From: Buchnera aphidicola (Rhopalosiphum maidis)
GTDB taxonomy: Bacteria > Pseudomonadota > Gammaproteobacteria > Enterobacterales > Enterobacteriaceae
Length of the DNA: 64,000 nt
Assembly: GCF_003671935.1 (NCBI RefSeq)
Contig: NZ_CP032759.1
Span: 434,001 to 498,000 of the forward strand
Reading direction: 5' to 3'
Both the position numbers and the translations under genes were made by a program. The notes under the pieces were generated by a model. It did no database searches. It was not told where the DNA came from and was given only the letters and a program-made list of their open reading frames with translations. Positions 48,797 through 59,666 of this stretch are shown here, piece after piece. Position 1 is the first letter of the stretch, and every line of letters begins with the position of its first letter.

Positions 48797-49753
48797 TTAT
48801 TTTTTAATAAATAAATTCGTTTGAAAACTAGCATGGTATGATGAACGTACAAAAGGTCCGCAAAATGCATTAGTAAAACCGATAGACAATGCTTCTTTTT
48901 TTATATTTTCAAACTCTGAAAGTGGTATATAACGTTGTACTGGAATGTGATTAATACTAGGTTGCAGATATTGTCCTACTGTTAAAAATGTAACACCACT
49001 TGAATAAAGATCCTTCATAACTTGAATTATTTCTACATCTTTTTCGCCTAATCCTAACATAAAACCTGATTTTGTCGGAATATTAAAAAATTTTTTCTTA
49101 AAGGATTCTAATAAAAAAAGTGATCTTTTATAATTAGCTCCAGGCCTTATTTTTTTATAAAGACGAGGAACATTTTCTATATTATGATTGAATACATCAG
49201 GTAATCCTGAATTAAAAATATTTAAAATTAGTTTTACTCTTCCTCTAAAATCAGGAACTAATATCTCAATTTTAACTTTATTTTTTTTTCTAATAGATGT
49301 AATACAATTAACAAAATGTTGAGCCCCCCCGTCGTATAAATCATCTCTGACGACTGAAGTAATAACAACGTAATTAATACCCATGTCAAATACAGTTTTT
49401 GCCAAATTGTTCGGTTCTTCTTCATTTAAGGAATTAGGTTTACCATGAGAAACAGCGCAAAATGGACAATTACGAGTACATTTTGATCCAAGAATCATAA
49501 ATGTTGCAGTTCCGTGATTAAAACATTCTGGTAAATTTGGACAGTTGGCTTCTTCGCAAACAGAATATAAATTATTTTTACGCAAAGCATTTTTTATTCC
49601 ACGAATACGAGATGTATCAACAGGTATTTTGACTTTTATCCAATTAGGTTTGTTAAGTTTTATTATTTTTTTAGAAAAATTTTTAGTAGGAATAACATTT
49701 AATGTTTTGTTTTTTTTTATAATTTTAAATAAAGAATCTTTTTTATTATTCAT
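48797..49753 (-). CDS. lipA: lipoyl synthase
   Basis: LipA inserts two sulfurs into protein-bound octanoyl groups. It is a radical-SAM enzyme. The 318 residues (E. coli 321) carry the auxiliary cluster cysteines in [13 protein letters not shown] (66, 71, 77) and the radical-SAM cysteines in [12 protein letters not shown] (92, 96, 99). The C-terminal serine motif FVRSSYHA near 303-310 that completes the auxiliary cluster is present. It serves SucB, whose lipoyl lysine is intact in this window. lipB lies 114 bases upstream on the same strand, and the pair supports lipoylation without host lipoate. Confidence 0.97.
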   Translation of the reverse strand: MNNKKDSLFKIIKKNKTLNVIPTKNFSKKIIKLNKPNWIKVKIPVDTSRIRGIKNALRKNNLYSVCEEANCPNLPECFNHGTATFMILGSKCTRNCPFCAVSHGKPNSLNEEEPNNLAKTVFDMGINYVVITSVVRDDLYDGGAQHFVNCITSIRKKNKVKIEILVPDFRGRVKLILNIFNSGLPDVFNHNIENVPRLYKKIRPGANYKRSLFLLESFKKKFFNIPTKSGFMLGLGEKDVEIIQVMKDLYSSGVTFLTVGQYLQPSINHIPVQRYIPLSEFENIKKEALSIGFTNAFCGPFVRSSYHASFQTNLFIKK

Positions 49754-49867
49754 AAAACGAATTGTCTCGATTAGAAATATTTATTTATATCATAATTATT
49801 AACTTAAAAAAGCAATTATTTTATATTTTTTATTAAAAAACATAATGTTTTCTAAGCATTATTCTTA

Positions 49868-50569
49868 TTATTTAATAGAAAATTTTTTTTCAATAATTGA
49901 AACATTTAATAAATAAGATAATTTTTTAATTAAAATTACACGAATTTCTTTTAATGTTAAAAAAGAATTAAATTCTTTAACTTGTGTCATTTTTATATTA
50001 ATATCTCCACAAGGATTAATATAATTAAATGGTGTTAAATCCATGTCAACATTTAATGATAAACCATGCAATGTAAATCCTTTTTTTACTCTTAATCCTA
50101 ATGAGGATATTTTTTGATCATTTACATAAACTCCAGGAGATTTACTTTTAATATTTGCTTTAATAGAAAAATAATTCAAAGTTTCTACTATTAGAGTATG
50201 CATTATATTTATAAGATCACGAATAGTAATTTTACGACGTTTTAAATCAATTAAAAAATACAATATTTGTTGTCCGGGACCATGATATGTAATTTGACCA
50301 CCTCTATCTGTAGTAACTACTGGAATATTATTAATAGTATTATTACAGATCGTTGCATTCTTTTTTCGTAGTAAACCTTGAGTAAAAATTGGATAATGTT
50401 CTAAAAACCAAATTTCATCAAATGTATTAATATTACGTATTTCTGTAAAAAAATGCATTTTATTAAACATTTCTATCCAATTTTTCAAACCGAAATTTCG
50501 AAAAAAAATAATTTTATTATTCAATGGAAAAAAATCCAATTTTTTATTTAAAAGTATTAAATAAAACAA
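49868..50569 (-). CDS. lipB: octanoyltransferase LipB
   Basis: LipB transfers octanoate from acyl-carrier protein to the lipoyl lysines, giving the substrate of LipA. The full frame is 233 residues (E. coli 213). The family start is close to NKIIFFRNFGL, so about 15 extra residues precede it. The start may be the TTG near codon 16, and the N-terminus is uncertain. The active-site lysine is in NDQKISSLGLR (Lys153) and the thioester cysteine in INPCGD (Cys187); RGGQITYHGPGQQ near 89-101 is intact. It is upstream of lipA and downstream of ychE, all on the minus strand. Confidence 0.93.
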   Translation of the reverse strand: MFYLILLNKKLDFFPLNNKIIFFRNFGLKNWIEMFNKMHFFTEIRNINTFDEIWFLEHYPIFTQGLLRKKNATICNNTINNIPVVTTDRGGQITYHGPGQQILYFLIDLKRRKITIRDLINIMHTLIVETLNYFSIKANIKSKSPGVYVNDQKISSLGLRVKKGFTLHGLSLNVDMDLTPFNYINPCGDINIKMTQVKEFNSFLTLKEIRVILIKKLSYLLNVSIIEKKFSIK

Positions 50570-50592
50570 AAAATGTCAATTTTAATAAATAA

Positions 50593-51228
50593 TTAATGTA
50601 ATAATTCAGAAAAAATAGATTTTATTCCAATACTAAGAAATTCTATTCCTAAAGACATCAACAATAAGCCCATAATACGTGTAATAATATTAATACCTGT
50701 TTTTCCTAATATTTCTACTACACATGGAGCAGCTCGAAAACATAACCAACAAAAAAATGAAAATAAAAAAATAGCTATACTACATCCTAAAAAATTGATC
50801 CAAGTAGAATAATAAGTACTCCAAACAATCGTTGAACTAATTGCGCCTGGTCCTGCAATTAATGGCATAGCTAAGGGTACAACGCTTATGTTTTCTTGAT
50901 TTTTGTCTTCACTTGTTTTTTTGTCTTTTGTAAATTTTCCACTGATCATTGAAAAAGCAATACCAATAATTAGTATTCCTCCTGCAATACGAAATGAATT
51001 AATAGATATACCAAAAGCATTTAAAATGTTATTACCTAAAAATAGAGATATTAATAAAATTAGAAAAGCAGAAAAGTTAGCAACCAAATTAGTTTTTTGT
51101 CGTTCTAAATTAGATTGATGATTAGTCATAGTTGTAAATATGGGGATCATTCCAATGGGATTAACTAAAGCACATAAACTTACAAAAAATTTTATATATA
51201 CAGAAAAATCAAACGTTGAAATATGCAT
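50593..51228 (-). CDS. ychE: MarC-family inner-membrane protein YchE
   Basis: YchE is a six-helix membrane protein of the MarC/UPF0056 family, role unknown. The 211 residues (E. coli YchE 215) show helices near 10-32, 45-66, 70-92, 110-140, 145-167 and 180-205. Recognisable blocks are LVNPIGMIPIF near residues 19-29, SFRIAGGILIIGIAFSMI near 78-95 and VPLAMPLIAGPGAISSTIV near 113-131, the MarC signature. The choice of ychE over the paralogue yhgN rests on length and resemblance and is less certain than the family. It is on the same strand as lipB and rnb. Confidence 0.85.
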   Translation of the reverse strand: MHISTFDFSVYIKFFVSLCALVNPIGMIPIFTTMTNHQSNLERQKTNLVANFSAFLILLISLFLGNNILNAFGISINSFRIAGGILIIGIAFSMISGKFTKDKKTSEDKNQENISVVPLAMPLIAGPGAISSTIVWSTYYSTWINFLGCSIAIFLFSFFCWLCFRAAPCVVEILGKTGINIITRIMGLLLMSLGIEFLSIGIKSIFSELLH

Positions 51229-51288
51229 ATTATACTCTTAATTTATATTGAATTTTTTTTAATTGTATTAAAATAATTAAAAAAACAT

Positions 51289-53229
51289 TTAAGGATCAAG
51301 TCGTGCAATAATACTGCGTGTTTGTAATCGAATCTCTAATAAAATAACTTTTATTAAATCAGATATTTTGTAATGCAAAACACCTTTAATAAAAACTGTT
51401 CCTGTTTCTTGATTAAAAATTAATTCTTCTCGAATAGGATGTAGAAACAAAGCAGGAACAAATATATTTGCACCATTTTCTAATAATTTAGCTCTTATTC
51501 CACTTCTAGAAACATCTATAATTTCGGCTTTAAACTTTTTATTCTTAAATTCTTTTTTTTGAAAAAGTAAAACATAAAGCCAATCTGAAATATCTCTTTC
51601 TGCAATTCTATTACGACGTTTTTGTTCATTAATTCTTAACTTTATATCTTCACTAGGTTTAGTAACATTTTTATCATTATTAATGATAGATTTTAATAGA
51701 CGATGATTAATCATATCACTGTACTTTCGAATAGGAGATGTCCAAGTGGCATATTCTGAAAAACCTAATGCAAAATGAGGACTGGGAGTAATACTAAAAT
51801 CTCCGAAAGATTGATAACGTCGAATACGACTATTGATATAATTATTAGATAATATATTTAACACACGTCTAAGATTGCAAAATCCTTTTAAACTAGTTAT
51901 TTCTTTTACGGTAAATTTTAAATTATAATTTTTTAAAAAAGAAACAACATTTTCAGCATTAATAGAATCAAAACCAGCATGTGTATTATATATTCCAAAT
52001 CCAAGATTTTTTGATAAAAAATTAGCAGCAGATATATTTGCTATTATCATTGCTTCTTCAATAATTTTATGTGCAATACGTCTTTTTTCAATAATAACGT
52101 CTTCTACTATTCCAGTGTCAGAAAATTGAAATCTATATTCTATACTATCTTTAAATAAGACAGCATTCAATGTTCTCCATTTTATACGTAGTAAACATAA
52201 ACGATGTAAAAGCAATATTTGATTTTCAATTGATTTTGTTTCTGGTTTCCATGAACCAGTTTTTTCAATCCAATCTGATACATGTTCATAACATAATTTT
52301 GATTTTGATTTAATCCATGCTAAAAAAAAATTAATTTTATTACAAATATTTCCATTTTTTAAAATTTTAATACAACACGCCAATACTGGTCGACGCTCAT
52401 TAGGATTTAAAGAACACATGTCTTCTGATAAGTTTCGAGGTAACATAGGAATGTTAAAACCTGGCAAATAATTTGTAAATCCTCTTTGTGAAGCAATTAC
52501 ATCTAATCTACTTCCACTTTTTATATAAGCTGTCGGATCTGCAATAGCTACAGTTAAACAAAAATGACCATCATTATCTTCTTCAATAAAAAGAGCATCA
52601 TCAATATCTTTTGTATTAAAATTATCTATTGTAATAAAATTAAGATGTGTTAAATCCCTTCTATTAGAATTATCTTTTAAAACAAGATCATTTTTTTCTA
52701 TTATAGGTGCTTTTCTTTCAAGATTATGACGTGATAAAGTTACCCACCATGGTATAAATGGACTATTTGATTTAGCTATTTCTTTAATTAATTCAGCATA
52801 AAATATGTGATTTCCATTAAGTTTGTGTTGAATTAATTTCGCTACAGCCCAATCTCCTGTTTGAAAAACATCAACACAATTTTTATGAGGCCGACATATT
52901 ATAAGGTCTTTTAAAAAAGGATAATCAGGCAAAATAAATAATTTTTTGTCTTTTTTTTCAATTTTTCCTACAAATCGATTTAAAAAAGGTTCAATCAATC
53001 TTTCAGGTTCAACTATTTCACGATCTTTTTCTATTTTTAATAAAGCTGATATTTTATCTCCATGCATAACATTTTTCATATTTTTAGGAGGTATAAAATA
53101 ACTTTTTTGCGGATCCACTTCTAAAAATCCAAATCCTCTTTCAGTACTTTTTACTATTCCTTCAACCCGTGGTGTTTTAGCATGTAGATTTTTTTTTAAT
53201 TGCGCAAGTAATGGATTGTTTTGGAACAT
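51289..53229 (-). CDS. rnb: exoribonuclease II
   Basis: RNase II degrades RNA 3' to 5'. The 646 residues (E. coli 644) begin MFQNNPLLAQLKKNLH as in E. coli. They show two cold-shock domains, the RNB catalytic domain with FNTKDIDDALFIEED near 205-219 that holds the four acidic ligands, ADPTAYIKSGSRLD near 231-244, the proofreading-type segments, and the C-terminal S1 domain (FKAEIIDVSRSGIRAKLLENGA near 560). SPHFALGFSEYATWTSPIRKYSD near 490-512 includes the conserved arginine. Nothing is truncated. Confidence 0.97.
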   Translation of the reverse strand: MFQNNPLLAQLKKNLHAKTPRVEGIVKSTERGFGFLEVDPQKSYFIPPKNMKNVMHGDKISALLKIEKDREIVEPERLIEPFLNRFVGKIEKKDKKLFILPDYPFLKDLIICRPHKNCVDVFQTGDWAVAKLIQHKLNGNHIFYAELIKEIAKSNSPFIPWWVTLSRHNLERKAPIIEKNDLVLKDNSNRRDLTHLNFITIDNFNTKDIDDALFIEEDNDGHFCLTVAIADPTAYIKSGSRLDVIASQRGFTNYLPGFNIPMLPRNLSEDMCSLNPNERRPVLACCIKILKNGNICNKINFFLAWIKSKSKLCYEHVSDWIEKTGSWKPETKSIENQILLLHRLCLLRIKWRTLNAVLFKDSIEYRFQFSDTGIVEDVIIEKRRIAHKIIEEAMIIANISAANFLSKNLGFGIYNTHAGFDSINAENVVSFLKNYNLKFTVKEITSLKGFCNLRRVLNILSNNYINSRIRRYQSFGDFSITPSPHFALGFSEYATWTSPIRKYSDMINHRLLKSIINNDKNVTKPSEDIKLRINEQKRRNRIAERDISDWLYVLLFQKKEFKNKKFKAEIIDVSRSGIRAKLLENGANIFVPALFLHPIREELIFNQETGTVFIKGVLHYKISDLIKVILLEIRLQTRSIIARLDP

Positions 53230-53425
53230 AGTAATACTACCTAATTATTATAGTAGAAAATAAATAATTAATAATTTTAATATATAACTTATTTGTCAAA
53301 TATCATAGACAAATTTTACTAAAAATATTAATGAAAACTAATATTTTATTCATAAAAATTGATTTAAATTTAAATTTTAAATTAATAAGAAAAAAATATA
53401 TATAAAAAATTCTATTTAAATAAAA

Positions 53426-54208
53426 TTAAATCATAGAATTTATTCCGTTTAAATTGAAACCATGATCAACATTAATAATTGAACCTGTGATTCCAATAGA
53501 TAAATTGGAACATAAAAAAGCTGCAACGTTCCCTATTTCTTCACTAGTAACATGATTTTTTGTTAACGACAAAAATTTGTGTATTTTTTTTATTTTTTTA
53601 AAATTTTTAATTTGACAAGAAGATACTGTTTTAATGGGTCCAGAAGAAATAGCGTTAACTCTAATATTTTTTAAACCTAATGAATGAGCCATATATCGAA
53701 CATTTGCTTCCAAAGAAGATTTTGCTAAACCCATCATATTGTAATTAGATACTATTTTTTGCGATCCTAAATAAGATAATGTTACTAAAGAAGAAAAATT
53801 ATTTAACATATTTTTACATTCTCTTGCCATACTTAAAAAACTATATGAACTAATTTCATGACATATATTAAATGATTCTCTATTACTGCTTTCAATAAAG
53901 TCTTCACTGATTTGTTTTTTAGGACAATAAGCAATAGAATGAACCAATCCATCAAAACTACCCCAAACTTTTTTTATATTAAAAAATAATTCTTTAATAT
54001 TATCATCATTAGATACATCACAAGCAAAAATAGTATTATGATTAATTGATTTAATCAAATGTTTAATCTTATTAATTATTTTTTTATTTTGACAAACAAA
54101 AATTAATTCTGCTTGTTGTTTATACATTGATTTTGCAATACCAAATGAGATTGATTTTTCATTTAATACACCAGTTATTAAAATTTTTTTACCTTTTAAA
54201 ATGCCCAT
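53426..54208 (-). CDS. fabI: enoyl-ACP reductase (NADH)
   Basis: FabI completes each cycle of fatty-acid elongation. The 260 residues (E. coli 262) have the short-chain dehydrogenase fold. The NAD-binding start is KKILITGVLNEKSISFGIA. The catalytic triad Tyr146, Tyr156 and Lys163 is in LSYLGSQKIVSNYNMMGLAKSS, with the E. coli numbering unchanged. NAISSGPIKT near 192-201 is kept. The central helices are diverged and lysine-rich. It lies downstream of rnb on the minus strand, 196 A+T-rich bases apart. Confidence 0.97.
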   Translation of the reverse strand: MGILKGKKILITGVLNEKSISFGIAKSMYKQQAELIFVCQNKKIINKIKHLIKSINHNTIFACDVSNDDNIKELFFNIKKVWGSFDGLVHSIAYCPKKQISEDFIESSNRESFNICHEISSYSFLSMARECKNMLNNFSSLVTLSYLGSQKIVSNYNMMGLAKSSLEANVRYMAHSLGLKNIRVNAISSGPIKTVSSCQIKNFKKIKKIHKFLSLTKNHVTSEEIGNVAAFLCSNLSIGITGSIINVDHGFNLNGINSMI

Positions 54209-54273
54209 TGTAAAATTCCAAATAAATACTGTATATGTGAAAAATATCTTATATCTAAAAATAATAAGAATAT

Positions 54274-54900
54274 TTAAATTAAATTATAAATTCTTATTAC
54301 TTTTTCTAAATATTGAGAGGCTTGTATTGATGGATGTTTTTTTACATACTTAAAAAACGTTTCTATTGTCATAGAATTTATTATTTTTATTGCTTTATTT
54401 CTATTTTTAGAGAAAATTTTCAGAAATGCACTAGTTCCATTAACATATGAAACAATAGTTGCATATCTCATTATTTCCTTATTTTTTATACCTAATAAAT
54501 TTTTTTTTTGTATTAAATTTATATATGATGTTCCAATATTAATATTTATTTTAGGATTATATAATTCTTGAACAGAAGGTTGACCTTTTTTCCCATTTAA
54601 ACGATAAATTTCTAAACCTGCTGCAGAAGGTTTTATTTGCATTAACCCAATTGCATTTGATTTACTTTTAGCATAAGGATTGCCAGAAGATTCAGCATAA
54701 ATAATAGATTTAATTAATTTCTCTTCAATATTATATTTTTTTGATGCGTTCTTAATTAAAAAATTCCAGTCATGAATAGTTTTTTCTATACTTTTTTTAT
54801 TTAAAAAAGAATAATTATTTATTATGTTTTTTTTTATATTTAAATAATTATTGCATCCCATTAGTAATATAATAGAAAAAATTAATGATTCGAACTTCAC
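54274..54900 (-). CDS. emtA: membrane-bound lytic murein transglycosylase E
   Basis: EmtA (MltE) is an outer-membrane lipoprotein that cuts peptidoglycan glycan strands endolytically. The 208 residues (E. coli 203) start with a lipoprotein signal: a short charged end, a hydrophobic stretch and the lipobox L-M-G-C with Cys16. The catalytic glutamate is in IIYAESSGNPYAKSKSNAIGLMQIKPS (Glu70), split here by position 68-94, and the SLT-type N-A-x-x-G-M-Q pattern follows. TSYINLIQKKNLLGI and VSYVNGTSAFL near 125 and 150 complete the core. It is a client of the LolCDE exporter encoded in this window. Transcribed with fabI and purB neighbours on the minus strand. Confidence 0.9.
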   Translation of the reverse strand: MKFESLIFSIILLMGCNNYLNIKKNIINNYSFLNKKSIEKTIHDWNFLIKNASKKYNIEEKLIKSIIYAESSGNPYAKSKSNAIGLMQIKPSAAGLEIYRLNGKKGQPSVQELYNPKININIGTSYINLIQKKNLLGIKNKEIMRYATIVSYVNGTSAFLKIFSKNRNKAIKIINSMTIETFFKYVKKHPSIQASQYLEKVIRIYNLI

Positions 54901-54948
54901 TGAAAAAATTCCTTAGAATTGAAAGATAAACATATAAATAATATATTT

Positions 54949-56319
54949 TTACTTTATTCCATCAATAATTTGGCTGGCTGCGCCAATATAATTAGACGGA
55001 GATAATTTTTTTAAACGTTCTTTTTCTATTTTTGGAATATTTAATTTCTCAATAAATTGATGTATGTTAATTTTTTTTATTTCTTTTCCTCTAGTTAATT
55101 GTTTTAACTTTTCATACGCATTTTCAATTTTATAACGACGCATAACAGTTTGAATTGCTTCAGATAAAACTGACCAATTATTATTTAAATTTTTTAATAG
55201 TTGAGCAGTGTTAATTTTTAATTTATTTGTCCCTGACAAAACAGAATTATATGCAATAATAGAGTAAGAAAATGCTACCCCTATATTTCTTAAAACCGTA
55301 GAATCACTTAAATCACGTTGCCACCTAGAAATAGGTAACTTATTCATCATATGATTCATTAAAGCATTTGATAATCCTAAATTACCTTCAGAATTTTCAA
55401 AATCAATAGGATTAATTTTATGCGGCATTATAGAAGAACCTATTTCTTGATTTTTTGACTTTTGTTTAAAATAATTAAGGGAAATATATCCCCAAATATC
55501 ACGATTAAAATCAATTAATATATTATTAAAAAGAGACATACATCCAAAAAATTCTACAATATAATCATGTGGTTCTATCTGTGTAGTATACGGATTCCAA
55601 GAAATTCCAAATGACACTATAAATTCTTTGCTTATTGTATGCCAATCAACTTTTGGATAAGCGGCTAAATGTGCATTGTAGTTTCCAGTCGTACCATTCA
55701 TTTTTCCTAATATTTCTATTTTTTTTAACTTATGATATTGACGTTGCATACGATAGTAAAAATTAGCCATCTCTTTGCCCATAGTAGATGGAGTAGCAGG
55801 TTGACCATGAGTCATAGATAACAATGAATTATCTTTATATTTAAAAGAAGCATTCTTTAAAAATCTAAGTATTTTTTTCCATAACGGCAAAATAATTTCA
55901 TCACGAGCATTTTTTATCATTAAAGCATATGCTATATTATTAATATCTTCCGAAGTACATGAAAAATGTACAAATTCTAAAAATGGTAACAGTTTTTTTG
56001 ATTTAGATATTTTTTTTCTTAAAAAATATTCTAATGCTTTAATATCGTGATTAGTCTCTTTTTCTATATTTTTAATAGATATTGCGTCTTCTTCATTAAA
56101 TTTTTCCAAAATATTATCAAGAAATAGTATTTCTGTATTTTCTATATTTTTAATTTCTAGTATTTGATGCATATGAATTATTTTTTTTAACCATTGAATC
56201 TCTACATTAAGACGATATTTTAAAAAACTGAATTCACTAAAAATATTGCGCAAAAATTTAGTAGAATTAGAATATCGACCATCAATTGGGGAAATAGCTG
56301 TTAATTCGTTTAACTCCAT
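54949..56319 (-). CDS. purB: adenylosuccinate lyase
   Basis: PurB acts twice in purine synthesis (SAICAR to AICAR, adenylosuccinate to AMP). Its 456 residues equal the E. coli length, beginning MELNELTAISPIDGRY. The fumarase-superfamily signature is in GSSIMPHKINPIDFENSEGN near 293-312 with the catalytic serine loop, and SCTSEDINN near 120 and MTHGQPATPSTMGKEMANF near 169-187 carry the second and first histidine motifs. In E. coli hflD separates purB from mnmA. Here a 170-base gene-free stretch (56320-56489) remains. Confidence 0.97.
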   Translation of the reverse strand: MELNELTAISPIDGRYSNSTKFLRNIFSEFSFLKYRLNVEIQWLKKIIHMHQILEIKNIENTEILFLDNILEKFNEEDAISIKNIEKETNHDIKALEYFLRKKISKSKKLLPFLEFVHFSCTSEDINNIAYALMIKNARDEIILPLWKKILRFLKNASFKYKDNSLLSMTHGQPATPSTMGKEMANFYYRMQRQYHKLKKIEILGKMNGTTGNYNAHLAAYPKVDWHTISKEFIVSFGISWNPYTTQIEPHDYIVEFFGCMSLFNNILIDFNRDIWGYISLNYFKQKSKNQEIGSSIMPHKINPIDFENSEGNLGLSNALMNHMMNKLPISRWQRDLSDSTVLRNIGVAFSYSIIAYNSVLSGTNKLKINTAQLLKNLNNNWSVLSEAIQTVMRRYKIENAYEKLKQLTRGKEIKKINIHQFIEKLNIPKIEKERLKKLSPSNYIGAASQIIDGIK

Positions 56320-56489
56320 ATTTTAAATTCCTACTATCTAAAAAAAGATAAAAATATTTTTTTTTATTTTATGATTATACAGTGTTTTTCTTAAAATTGT
56401 ATTAAAAATCAACATCTCAATATACCACTAAAACAATCGTTTAATATACATTATGTTAAAAATAGATATTTCTATGCTTTAAAAATAAA

Positions 56490-57593
56490 TTATAATAATG
56501 GTAATCTTGATTTTATAATCCCCCCACCTAAACATATTTCTGACGAATAAAAAACTATGGATTGTCCAGGTGTAACTGCAATAACCGGAGAATCAAATAA
56601 AACTTTAATAAAAAAATTATTCATATATTGTATATTACAAAAAATATCAGTTTGACGATATCTAGTTTTTGCTTGACATAAAAAAGGGAAATTCATTTTA
56701 TCACAATTAATCCAATTAATTTTTTCTGCTATTAAACCTATAGACATTAATTTTTTATTAAATGAACCTTGAGCAACAATCAATGTATTATTTTTAATTT
56801 TTTTTTCAACTACATACCATGGCATGTTATATTTTCCTTTAATTCCACCAATTCCTAATCCTTTACGCTGGCCTAATGTATAACAAAACAAACCGTTATG
56901 TTGTCCAACAACTGTGCCATTAGTTGTAATAATATTACCTTTTTCTGACTTAATATAACGATGAAGAAAACTATTTATTTTTTTAGGTCCAATAAAACAA
57001 ATTCCAGTAGAATCTTTTTTCTCAGCAATTTTTAAACCAATGTTTTTGGCAATCATTCTAACTTGCTTTTTTTTTAAATTTCCAATAGGAAATAAAATAT
57101 TTTTTAGCTGTACACTTTTCAATGTATATAAAAAATAACTTTGATCTTTATTAAGATCTGTTCCTTTCAAAAGATAATATTTTTTATCTTTTTTTTTAAT
57201 TTGAGCATAATGGCCAGTGGCAATATAATTTGCTTGAAGAACCTTAATAGAATAATCAAAAAATATTTTAAATTTAATTTCTTTATTACATAATATATCA
57301 GGATTTGGAGTTTTTCCTTTTTTATGTTCACTTAAAAAATTTTCAAATACCCGTTCCCAATATTCTTTAGAAAAATTTATTTTATGCAAATAAATATTTA
57401 ATTTTTTACATACATCTTCTGCATCAGATAAATCCTGAGCAGCACTACAGTATTTTTTTTTGTCATCTTCTTCCCAATTCTTCATAAATAAACCTTCTAC
57501 TTGGTAGTTTTGTTTTTTCAAAAACCATGCAGAAACTGATGAATCTACGCCTCCAGACATTGCGACAATTACTTTTTTATTTTTTTCTATCAT
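56490..57593 (-). CDS. mnmA: tRNA-specific 2-thiouridylase
   Basis: MnmA (TrmU) adds sulfur at U34 of Lys, Glu and Gln tRNAs. The 367 residues (E. coli 368) contain the PP-loop VAMSGGVDSSVSA at 10-22, the catalytic nucleophile in TPNPDILCNKEIKF (Cys102) and the persulfide cysteine in DSTGICFIGPKKI (Cys199). YTLGQRKGLGIGG near 237-249 closes the adenylation domain. The Cys pair keeps the E. coli numbering. It is the first gene of the minus-strand cluster and is divergent from lepA; the 250-base gap between them holds no gene. Confidence 0.96.
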   Translation of the reverse strand: MIEKNKKVIVAMSGGVDSSVSAWFLKKQNYQVEGLFMKNWEEDDKKKYCSAAQDLSDAEDVCKKLNIYLHKINFSKEYWERVFENFLSEHKKGKTPNPDILCNKEIKFKIFFDYSIKVLQANYIATGHYAQIKKKDKKYYLLKGTDLNKDQSYFLYTLKSVQLKNILFPIGNLKKKQVRMIAKNIGLKIAEKKDSTGICFIGPKKINSFLHRYIKSEKGNIITTNGTVVGQHNGLFCYTLGQRKGLGIGGIKGKYNMPWYVVEKKIKNNTLIVAQGSFNKKLMSIGLIAEKINWINCDKMNFPFLCQAKTRYRQTDIFCNIQYMNNFFIKVLFDSPVIAVTPGQSIVFYSSEICLGGGIIKSRLPLL

Positions 57594-57856
57594 AAATAAT
57601 TAGATCTTGATTTTTTTAAAGGATATTAAATTTAATATTTTTTTTTGCAGTAAAAAGTTATTTTTTAATATTACAAAAAATTTTTAAATTTTTTTATATT
57701 TACAGTAATTTACATTATTAAATGTATATTATATTCAAATGAATATAAGAAATATATTAAATATTTATACTTTTAAAAAATATTAATATAAAATAAATTT
57801 TAATATATTTTTAAGTAAAAATTTTCACTAAATTAATTTTAAAAATGGTCAAAAAA

Positions 57857-59650
57857 ATGAAAAATATAAGAAACTTTTCTATTATCGCTCATATTGATCA
57901 TGGAAAATCAACTTTATCGGATCGTTTAATTCAAAAATGCGGTGGACTTTCTGAAAGAGAAATGTCTAACCAAGTTTTAGATTCTATGGATCTAGAAAAA
58001 GAAAGAGGTATTACAATCAAAGCACAAAGTGTAATGATTGATTACACAAATAAAAGTGGTAATATCTTTCATTTAAATTTTATCGATACACCTGGTCATG
58101 TAAACTTTTCTTATGAAGTTTCTAGGTCATTAGCAGCTTGCGAAGGCGCATTATTAGTTGTTGATTCAAGTCAAGGTGTAGAAGCGCAAACATTAGCAAA
58201 TTGTTCTACTGCTTTAGAAATGAACCTTTCAATAGTCCCAGTATTGAATAAAATAGATTTACCTAATTCAAATCCAGAAAAAGTAGCCAGAGAAATTGAA
58301 GATATTATCGGTATTTCTGCATTAAATGCGATTAGATGTTCAGCTAAAACTGGTCAAGGAATAGAAGAATTAATAGAATGTATCATTAATGAAATTCCAG
58401 CACCTGATGGTGATGAAAATAAACCGTTACAAGCACTTATTATTGACTCTTGGTTTGATAATTATCTAGGTGTAGTATCTTTAATAAGAATTAAAAATGG
58501 AATAGTTTCAAAAAAAGATAAAATAAAAGTAATGAGTACAGGAAAAATATATTCAGTTGATCATTTAGGTATATTTACACCAAAAAAAATAAATAAAAAT
58601 TTCTTAAAATGCGGAGAAGTAGGTTGGATTATCTGTGGAATTAAAAACATTTCTGCAGCTCCAGTGGGAGATACGTTAACAAATGCTAAAAATCCAGCAA
58701 TTAATATGCTAACAGGTTTTAAAAAAATAAAACCTCAAATTTATGCTGGTTTATTCCCTGTTACATCAGATCAATATGAAATATTTAGAGATGCTTTAGG
58801 CAAACTTAGTTTAAATGATTCTTCTTTATTTTATGAACCAGAGAATTCAACTGCTCTCGGTTTTGGATTTAGATGTGGTTTTTTAGGTTTATTACATATG
58901 GAAATTGTTCAAGCTCGTTTAGAGAGAGAGTATTCTCTTGATTTAATCTCGACCGCTCCAAATGTAATGTATCAAATAGAATTAAATAATGGGAAAAAAA
59001 TTTATTTAGATACTCCTTCAGATTTTCCTATTAATAGCGAAATAAAAAAAATAAAAGAACCTATTGTTGAATGTAATATTTTATTACCCTCTAAATTTCT
59101 TGGTCCAGTTATGAAACTGTGTATAAAAAAAAGAGGAACTGAAATTAATATGACTTATCATGAACAGCAAGTATCTTTAAAATATTATATTCCAATGAAC
59201 GAAGTTGTTTTAAATTTTTTTGATGAGTTGAAGTCAGTTTCCAGTGGATATGCTTCACTAGAATATGATTTTAAACATTTCAAAACTGTTAAAATGGTTA
59301 GAATAGATATTCTAATCAATTCAGAAAGGATAGATGCATTAACAGTAATTTCTCATTATAAAAACGCTCAACATCGTGCTCGTGAAATAGTTGATAAAAT
59401 GAGGGAATTAATACCTCGACATCAATTTGATATTAACATTCAAGCAACTATTAATAACTCTATTGTTGCTAGATCAACAATTAAACAATTAAGAAAAAAT
59501 GTACTAGCGAAATGCTATGGTGGTGATATTAGCAGAAAAAAGAAACTATTAAAAAAACAAAAAGATGGAAAGAAGAGAATGAAAAAAATAGGAAATGTTA
59601 ATTTGCCAAAAACAACGTTTCTTACAATTTTGAATATTAATAAAAATTAA
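57857..59650 (+). CDS. lepA: translation elongation factor 4 (LepA)
   Basis: LepA is a ribosome-binding GTPase of the EF-G family with a role in translation or ribosome assembly. I use the ATG at 57857, which gives 597 residues beginning [19 protein letters not shown] as in E. coli (599). The ATG four codons upstream (57845) is in frame but adds non-family residues. Motifs: P-loop AHIDHGKST near 11-19, [10 protein letters not shown] near 46-55, DTPGHVNF near 79-86, NKID near 133-136, and the LepA-specific C-terminal domain with [19 protein letters not shown] near 500-518 and [10 protein letters not shown] near 562-571. Heads the lepA-lepB-rnc-era cluster. Confidence 0.97.
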   Translation: MKNIRNFSIIAHIDHGKSTLSDRLIQKCGGLSEREMSNQVLDSMDLEKERGITIKAQSVMIDYTNKSGNIFHLNFIDTPGHVNFSYEVSRSLAACEGALLVVDSSQGVEAQTLANCSTALEMNLSIVPVLNKIDLPNSNPEKVAREIEDIIGISALNAIRCSAKTGQGIEELIECIINEIPAPDGDENKPLQALIIDSWFDNYLGVVSLIRIKNGIVSKKDKIKVMSTGKIYSVDHLGIFTPKKINKNFLKCGEVGWIICGIKNISAAPVGDTLTNAKNPAINMLTGFKKIKPQIYAGLFPVTSDQYEIFRDALGKLSLNDSSLFYEPENSTALGFGFRCGFLGLLHMEIVQARLEREYSLDLISTAPNVMYQIELNNGKKIYLDTPSDFPINSEIKKIKEPIVECNILLPSKFLGPVMKLCIKKRGTEINMTYHEQQVSLKYYIPMNEVVLNFFDELKSVSSGYASLEYDFKHFKTVKMVRIDILINSERIDALTVISHYKNAQHRAREIVDKMRELIPRHQFDINIQATINNSIVARSTIKQLRKNVLAKCYGGDISRKKKLLKKQKDGKKRMKKIGNVNLPKTTFLTILNINKN

Positions 59651-59666
59651 AATATGAGAAAAAATA